64,000 nt of DNA, from contig NZ_PJEO01000011.1 of assembly GCF_002843175.1 (NCBI RefSeq), forward strand, positions 150,400-214,399. Direction: 5' to 3'. Positions 55,591 to 64,000 of this stretch are shown here, in pieces. This DNA is from Confluentibacter flavum (GTDB lineage Bacteria; Bacteroidota; Bacteroidia; Flavobacteriales; Flavobacteriaceae). A program made the translations under genes and the position numbers. Within the stretch, counting starts at the first letter, position 1, and each line of letters begins with the position of its first letter. The notes below the pieces were generated by a model. The model ran no database searches, was not told the origin of the DNA, and saw nothing but the letters and a program-made list of their open reading frames with translations.

Positions 55591-56526
55591 ATGAGTCTTC
55601 AAAATTTTAAATCATTAATACTGGTATGTATCTGTCAAATAGCAATAGTTGCTAATACGTTCGGTCAAAGTCAGGTTATTGATCTTTGGAACGGAAAGGT
55701 TCCTGGGGCAATTACCAATACCGATTACCAACAAATTGTTGATTCTGCAGATAATTGGACAAAGATGCGATTTGTTACCAACCCTACACTTGATATGTAC
55801 CCCGCTCCTAAAGAAATGGCAACAGGTACGGCGGTCATTATATGTCCGGGCGGTGGTTATTGGGGGCTTGCTATTGATCATGAAGGAGCACAGGTAGCCA
55901 AATGGTTGAATAGTTTAGGCATTACCGCTTTTGTGTTGAAATACCGATTGCCCAATGATGCTCTTATGGTCGATAAATCTGTTGGTCCTATACAGGATGG
56001 ACAGGAAGCGATTCGTATTGTACGCCGTAACGCAAAGGAATGGGGAATTGATTCTACAAAAGTTGGAATCATGGGATTTTCAGCAGGAGGACATCTTGCA
56101 TCCACACTATCAACCCATTTTAATGAAAAAGTATATGAAGTAGCTGGTTCTATCAGTGCTCGCCCCGATTTTTCGCTATTGATTTATCCAGTAATTTCTA
56201 TGGAAGAAAGCATCACGCATAAAGGTTCTCAAGTGAATTTATTGGGAGATAATCCATCTTTAGAGCGAAAAAAGCATTTTTCAAATGAGTTACAGGTAAA
56301 TGAAGAAACACCACCGGCATTTTTGGTTCATTCCATAGATGATGGTGCGGTACCAGTGCAAAATAGCATTGGGTATGCATTAGCCTTGGAAAAATACAAG
56401 GTTCCCTGCGAACTTCATATTTATCAATCTGGTGGTCATGGATACGGCCTTGGAAGAACGGAAAACACAGAATCTTCATGGCCAGATGCTTGTAAAAAAT
56501 GGCTTAAAGCAAGAGGTTTTCTATAA
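55591..56526 (+). CDS. Alpha/beta-hydrolase acetylesterase (BD-FAE/acetyl xylan esterase-like)
   Basis: 311 residues, signal peptide about 1-25 (TFGQ). Oxyanion region ICPGGGYWGLAIDHEG, nucleophile S164 in GFSAGGH, Asp in SIDDGAVP (D250 or D251), His283 in SGGHGYG: a complete triad of the esterase/lipase superfamily widely found in Bacteroidota polysaccharide loci. It probably removes acetyl groups from the glycan or its oligosaccharides. The next gene, an SGNH esterase, starts 7 bp after this stop, so the pair is translationally close and may act on different acetyl positions. Confidence 0.85.
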   Translation: MSLQNFKSLILVCICQIAIVANTFGQSQVIDLWNGKVPGAITNTDYQQIVDSADNWTKMRFVTNPTLDMYPAPKEMATGTAVIICPGGGYWGLAIDHEGAQVAKWLNSLGITAFVLKYRLPNDALMVDKSVGPIQDGQEAIRIVRRNAKEWGIDSTKVGIMGFSAGGHLASTLSTHFNEKVYEVAGSISARPDFSLLIYPVISMEESITHKGSQVNLLGDNPSLERKKHFSNELQVNEETPPAFLVHSIDDGAVPVQNSIGYALALEKYKVPCELHIYQSGGHGYGLGRTENTESSWPDACKKWLKARGFL

Positions 56527-56533
56527 TGAAGTA

Positions 56534-57346
56534 ATGAATTTAGATAAGGAAAAACAAAATGGAATGATGGCAAAAGATTCCTCTCGAAGAGATTTTATTA
56601 AACTCATGTCGGTAGCTGGGGTTGCTGTAACAGGATTATCCACGGCGTGTTCGAATATAAAGTCAATAGTTCAAAAACCAGAAAAGGAAAATTTGTGTTT
56701 TTTATTCCAGGGTGATTCAATCACAGATGGTAATAGGGGACGAAATGAAGATCCTAACCATATTTTAGGACATGGATATTGTTTTGCAGTTTCCAGTAGG
56801 ATTGGAGCCGATTTTCCGCAGTATGGTTTTCAATTCATAAACAGAGGGATTAGTGGCAATTCGGTAAGGGATCTTGAAAAAAGATGGCAAACGGAGACAT
56901 TGGATTTGAAACCGGATGTATTAAGCTTGTTGGTTGGTATCAATGATGTGAACGCAATAATTGAGGGAAAAGAAGAGGCCACAGATGCAAAAACCTTCGA
57001 TGCGACTTACCGTAAGTTACTCACTTTATGTAAGGAGCAAAACCCAGATATGTTGATCGTACTGGGATTGCCCTTCTTTTTTGCTTCTGGATGGCGTAAA
57101 GATCAATATGAAAAGTGGCATCCAATAATCCATGAAAGAGCAGAGATTGTAAGACAGATTGCTGCCGATTTTAATGCTGTCGTGATTGATTACCCACAAG
57201 TTTTTGAGAAAGCACAACGAACCCCTATTGATTATTGGATTTGGGATGGCGTGCACCCAACAGCATTTGGACATGAATTGATGGCGTGTGAATGGATCAA
57301 ACAAGTTAGTAAACGGTTGAATTTTTTAAAGTTGTATACCGATTAA
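56534..57346 (+). CDS. Tat-exported SGNH/GDSL hydrolase lipoprotein
   Basis: Start set at 56534, just after the previous gene, because the longer frame only overlaps it. 270 residues. The N-terminus has a twin-arginine motif SSRRDFIKLM followed by a hydrophobic stretch and a lipobox-like LSTAC, so a folded lipoprotein exported by Tat is predicted. SGNH blocks: FQGDSITDGN (nucleophile S62), RGISGNSVRDL (Gly), LLVGINDV (Asn) and WDGVHPTAFGH (Asp/His). GDSL esterases of this kind remove acetyl or other acyl groups from plant polysaccharides. Operonic with the esterase upstream and 65 bp before the LacZ-type GH2. Confidence 0.88.
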   Translation: MNLDKEKQNGMMAKDSSRRDFIKLMSVAGVAVTGLSTACSNIKSIVQKPEKENLCFLFQGDSITDGNRGRNEDPNHILGHGYCFAVSSRIGADFPQYGFQFINRGISGNSVRDLEKRWQTETLDLKPDVLSLLVGINDVNAIIEGKEEATDAKTFDATYRKLLTLCKEQNPDMLIVLGLPFFFASGWRKDQYEKWHPIIHERAEIVRQIAADFNAVVIDYPQVFEKAQRTPIDYWIWDGVHPTAFGHELMACEWIKQVSKRLNFLKLYTD

Positions 57347-57396
57347 GATATATAAAGCTTAAAAAATTGAGATCGATTTTAATATGAAAAAATTAA

Positions 57397-60675
<3,279 letters not shown>

Positions 60676-60685
60676 AATAAGCATA

Positions 60686-62794
60686 ATGAAGAACAGTAAT
60701 AATCAGACAAAAGTTTTCAAAGCACTATTCATCATGGTCATGATGATTGCTGGATGGAATGTACAATCACAAAACGCTACTAGATTTTTTCCAGAAAATG
60801 ACCTCATAACCACAGGTATCTATTATTACCCTGAACATTGGAACGAAAACCAATGGGAACGCGATATTAAGAATATAGCAGATATGGGATATGAGTTTGT
60901 TCATCTCGCTGAGTTTGCGTGGTATAAAATGGAACCCGTTGAAGGAACATTTGATTTCACTTGGTTGGATAAAGTCGTGAATCTTTGCGTGAAAAATAAC
61001 CTGAAAATAGTCATGTGTACGCCTTCAGCAACAACACCAACATGGATGCGCGTAAACTATCCTGAAACCTTTATCATGGATGGACATTATATTCGTGCAG
61101 AGAATGGCACTCGAGGGTTAGGATCTACCGTTAATTCTAAATACCGCATGTTTGTCGGGAGGATTGTTGCCGAAATAGCAAAACGTTATGGACAGAACAA
61201 GAACGTGGTAGGATGGCAAATTGACAATGAGCCTCCAGCACTTGCTGATTATAGTCCAGATTCCCAAGAAGCATTCAGAAAATGGTTGAAAAATAAGTAT
61301 AAAACTGTAGAAACATTAAATGCCGTTTGGGGTACAGCTTTTTGGAGCCAATGGTTTAATAGTTTTGATGAGATTGTAATACCGAATACCAATTTAGTGG
61401 GGTGGTGGGGCAACAATCCCCATGCGTTACTTGATTTTAAACGTTATTCAGCAGATTGTCAGGCAGATTTTCTTGATTTACAAGCAGGGATTTTAAGGGA
61501 ACATATTTTAGATAATCAATATATAACTACAAATTATACGGCCATATGTACCAGTGCTGACCCACGAAGAACCAACAAACTTGATTTTGCTTCCTATACC
61601 GCCTATCCTAATAGAGGAAGCAACAATATAGGAGAAAATGGCTTTCGTTTGGGGGATGGCAAGTTAATTCTCTTTGCTTCTGAATATTATAAATCGGTTG
61701 GTGGTGTTTCGGGAGTTATGGAAATTCAACCAGGACCGGTTAATTGGGGAAGTTATAATCCTTTATTACTACCAGGTACGGTACGCATGTGGTTGTACCA
61801 CACCTTTGCGGCAGGCGGTAAACTAGCATGCTCGTATAGGTTTCGCCAAATCAATTATAGTTCGGAGCAATATCATGCTGGTATCATGAAACCAGATGGG
61901 GTAACACCTTCTCCTGGAGGTGAAGAATATATGCAATTTATGGAGGATGTTAAATCGCTTCGTAAACAATATAAACCTAATAAAAAGATGCCTGAAAAAT
62001 TGGTAGCACGATCAACAGCTATTCTTTGGAATCTTGAGAATTACTGGGTAATTGATAGGCAAAAATTAACTCATCAATGGGATACATGGGGCTATCCTGT
62101 GAAATTTTTAGAGTTGACAAAGTCTTTAGGAGCGCCTTCAGAAGTGATTTCGGAGAAAGCAGATTTCTCAAAATATAAATTTTTGATTGTACCCGCTTAT
62201 GATTTGGCAGATTCAGTTTTGGTTAAAAGATGGAAAGATTATGTAGCTAATGGAGGCCATTTGATTTTAACGTGTCGTACCGCAACACGAAACCGTGACG
62301 GACATATCTGGGAAGGTGAATGGGCAGCACCATTATCTAATCTTATTGGCGCACATGTTGAGTCAACCGATATGCTTTCATCTTATAAAAATGGAGACAT
62401 TTTAATGAATTCTACCCATTACAATTGGAATAACTGGGCCGATTTGCTTGCGCCTGAAAAAGGAACAGTAGTTCTTGCAACTTACAATAATCAATTTTAT
62501 AAAGGAAAAGCCGCTGTTGTAAGACATAAAATTGGCAAAGGCTCTGTAACATATATTGGTGTAGATACGGATGATTCAAAATTGGAGAAAGATATTTTAA
62601 GTGATATTTATAAAACCGCCGGAGCTACTACGGAAGACTATCCAGAAGGGGTTTACGTTTACTGGCGTGATGGATTTAACTTCGCTGTAAATTATTCATC
62701 TGAAGCATACAACATGATCATTCCAGAAACCGCAAAAATACTTGTGGGTGTAAAAACATTAAAGCCTGCAGGAGTTGTAGTTTGGACTGAATAA
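60686..62794 (+). CDS. GH42 beta-galactosidase
   Basis: Start at 60686 (MKNSNNQ...) rather than the in-frame ATG at 60665 inside the GH2 gene. 702 residues, signal peptide about 1-29 (VQSQ). Barrel: GIYYYPEHWNENQWERDI, HLAEFAWYKMEPVEG, PSATTPTWM, acid/base E182 in GWQIDNEP, probable nucleophile E333 in LFASEYYK, then the trimerisation (class-I glutamine amidotransferase-like) domain and a small C-terminal beta domain. It would act on beta-galactosides in parallel with the GH2 enzyme. Last intact locus gene in the window. Confidence 0.94.
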   Translation: MKNSNNQTKVFKALFIMVMMIAGWNVQSQNATRFFPENDLITTGIYYYPEHWNENQWERDIKNIADMGYEFVHLAEFAWYKMEPVEGTFDFTWLDKVVNLCVKNNLKIVMCTPSATTPTWMRVNYPETFIMDGHYIRAENGTRGLGSTVNSKYRMFVGRIVAEIAKRYGQNKNVVGWQIDNEPPALADYSPDSQEAFRKWLKNKYKTVETLNAVWGTAFWSQWFNSFDEIVIPNTNLVGWWGNNPHALLDFKRYSADCQADFLDLQAGILREHILDNQYITTNYTAICTSADPRRTNKLDFASYTAYPNRGSNNIGENGFRLGDGKLILFASEYYKSVGGVSGVMEIQPGPVNWGSYNPLLLPGTVRMWLYHTFAAGGKLACSYRFRQINYSSEQYHAGIMKPDGVTPSPGGEEYMQFMEDVKSLRKQYKPNKKMPEKLVARSTAILWNLENYWVIDRQKLTHQWDTWGYPVKFLELTKSLGAPSEVISEKADFSKYKFLIVPAYDLADSVLVKRWKDYVANGGHLILTCRTATRNRDGHIWEGEWAAPLSNLIGAHVESTDMLSSYKNGDILMNSTHYNWNNWADLLAPEKGTVVLATYNNQFYKGKAAVVRHKIGKGSVTYIGVDTDDSKLEKDILSDIYKTAGATTEDYPEGVYVYWRDGFNFAVNYSSEAYNMIIPETAKILVGVKTLKPAGVVVWTE

Positions 62795-62955
62795 TAATAA
62801 CCAATCCAATTTTATAAATATCACAACAACTATAACATTTGTTTTCTTTCCAATAATACCAAGATATGTTGTAGTTGCTGAATTCTTGGTGAAGGAAAAG
62901 TAAAAATTTAAACTACTTCCCAATCAAAAAATTCTAATATAATAATTCAATAAAA

Positions 62956-62971
62956 ATGAAAATCAATAAAC
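62956..62971 (+). other. Possible gene start interrupted by the IS element
   Basis: ATGAAAATCAATAAAC (62956-62971) reads M-K-I-N-K and runs straight into the left inverted repeat. An A-rich stretch precedes it, like other starts in this locus. It may be the first codons of the next locus gene, cut by the insertion. Five codons only, so weak. Confidence 0.3.
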
Positions 62972-64000
62972 TAACGTGAGTTCGATGTAATTATAAAGTT
63001 AAATACAGTTGCTTTGTATCGACGAAGTTGTTTTTTAAAGAAGGTTTTCTATCTTTAAAATTATAGGCAATAAGTGAGGCAAAAATATTATTGAAGTAGT
63101 TGGTTACGCTTCTATGTCTAGAATGTTCAACTTGGCAAATGTTCTTGAGTTGGTCAAAAATAGTTTCGATAATGGCCCTTTTTCTTAAATGATAAGCATC
63201 TTGCACAGGGGTCAATAGTTTTGTTTTCATGTTCTTTTTAAGCTTGGTTACCAGATGCACTCCATTATAGAACAACTCAGTAAATAGATCTTTGGAGATG
63301 TAGCCTTTGTCACCAAAGAGCTTCCCAAACAGCTTTTTAACAAAGGCTTTGAAGCGTAAAGGTTTTCTATCATCCACATTGCCTTTAGTTATCATAAAAT
63401 CAATGATACCGCCTTGGTCATTGGTGATTATGTGCAATTTGAAACCATAGAACCAACCCAGGGAACATTGTCCCCTTTGTGCCAAATCCTTGAATACCCT
63501 ATGTTGGTTAATTCTTCGCTTGTCACAAACCCTTAGGGGCGTAGAATCTATAAAACTAATCCCCGTACAATTTGCCAATCCACAAACTTTGAGGTAAATA
63601 GCCAGGGGCATAAAGCTTTGCCCTTTGAGTTCCACCATACGATTATAGGATACCAGGTTTGGAAAATAACTGGTTAGATGTTTTGAGACATAGCCTATAT
63701 AAAAATCCTTGAAGGTTTTATACCCGGATAAATGGAAAAGCACTTGAATGGTCATTACTTCAGAGAGGCCCATTTTTGAAGCTCTGGTGCGCTTTTTTCC
63801 ATTGGCCAGTAGGCTTTTTTGCCAAAAAGGGACAAATTCAAGACAAAAATCATCAATAGAACAGAAAATTTCAGTAATTTTAGAATCGGAAATCATAGCG
63901 AAATATTTAGTTATATAATTGAAATTCAGAACTTTAATTTACTAAATTTTTCGCTTTTTTATTATAAATAAATCAACTTTTTTACGTCGAACTCACGTTA
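62972..64000 (-). mobile_element. IS982-family insertion sequence, apparently complete
   Basis: 1029 bp bounded by 19-bp terminal inverted repeats with one mismatch: TAACGTGAGTTCGATGTAA (62972-62990) and TTACGTCGAACTCACGTTA (63982-64000). One transposase gene fills the interior. Size, repeat length and transposase all fit IS982. The right end coincides with the end of the window, so the target duplication cannot be checked. Confidence 0.88.
62991..63896 (-). CDS. IS982-family transposase
   Basis: 301 residues on the - strand, starting at 63896. DDE transposase of the IS982/DDE_Tnp_1 type: first Asp in ISFIDSTPLRVCDKRR, GWFYGFKLHIITNDQG, second Asp in FGDKGYISKDL, and Glu in RKRAIIETIFDQLK followed by the C-terminal SLIAYNFKDRKPS. 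It appears full-length, with no frameshift, so the element may be active. Its stop abuts the left inverted repeat (62972-62990). Confidence 0.93.
   Translation of the reverse strand: MISDSKITEIFCSIDDFCLEFVPFWQKSLLANGKKRTRASKMGLSEVMTIQVLFHLSGYKTFKDFYIGYVSKHLTSYFPNLVSYNRMVELKGQSFMPLAIYLKVCGLANCTGISFIDSTPLRVCDKRRINQHRVFKDLAQRGQCSLGWFYGFKLHIITNDQGGIIDFMITKGNVDDRKPLRFKAFVKKLFGKLFGDKGYISKDLFTELFYNGVHLVTKLKKNMKTKLLTPVQDAYHLRKRAIIETIFDQLKNICQVEHSRHRSVTNYFNNIFASLIAYNFKDRKPSLKNNFVDTKQLYLTL

Overview
The window is a carbohydrate-degradation region from an AT-rich member of the Bacteroidota, most likely a flavobacterium. The evidence is a SusC/SusD pair, two hybrid two-component regulators, Bacteroidota-style surface lipoproteins, a (decayed) type IX secretion sorting domain, a flavobacterial TTG-N20-TANNTTTG promoter, and almost no Shine-Dalgarno signals. 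I could not name genus or species. All genes run on the + strand except the transposase at the right edge.

Layout. (1) 1-7001: the 3' part of a hybrid two-component regulator, then an inositol oxygenase, a sodium/solute symporter and a DUF5009-type membrane protein; this looks like a small myo-inositol-to-glucuronate module. (2) 7002-8532: a 1.5 kb stretch without a convincing gene. It holds a promoter, a tRNA-Pro-like remnant and two intrinsic terminators, and may be the left boundary of the polysaccharide locus. (3) 8533-16879: GH97, GH39, GH31 and GH3 enzymes that act on oligosaccharides. (4) 17144-21169: a full-length hybrid two-component regulator. (5) 21621-27962: SusC, SusD and a surface glycan-binding protein. 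(6) 28075-39689: a tandem array of five BACON-GH5 endoglucanase-type lipoproteins and two GH43 enzymes, built by repeated duplication with the spacers included. (7) 39812-40925: a small secreted protein whose type IX sorting tail has decayed, and a fragment of a mutarotase gene. (8) 40971-62794: a long run of exo-enzymes and esterases (GH29, GH127/146, SASA-type esterase, GH27, broken GH2, GH97, two GH43, two GH2, alpha/beta-hydrolase esterase, SGNH esterase, GH42), with a 140 bp palindromic MITE-like element inside. (9) 62972-64000: a complete IS982-family element ending exactly at the window edge.

How it fits together. GH5 with BACON, GH31 alpha-xylosidase, GH3 beta-glucosidase, GH43, GH2, and a surface protein with TIG repeats and an XBD-like C-terminus is the gene set of a xyloglucan utilization locus. 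The surface lipoprotein endo-enzymes would cut the backbone, SusCD and the surface binding protein would import oligosaccharides, and the exo-enzymes would strip the side chains inside. The extra enzymes (GH29, GH127/146, GH39, a glucuronidase-type GH2, esterases) match nearly every known xyloglucan side-chain type, though part of the right half could serve a second, pectin- or galactan-like glycan. Substrate assignments are inferences from families; no activity can be read from sequence alone.
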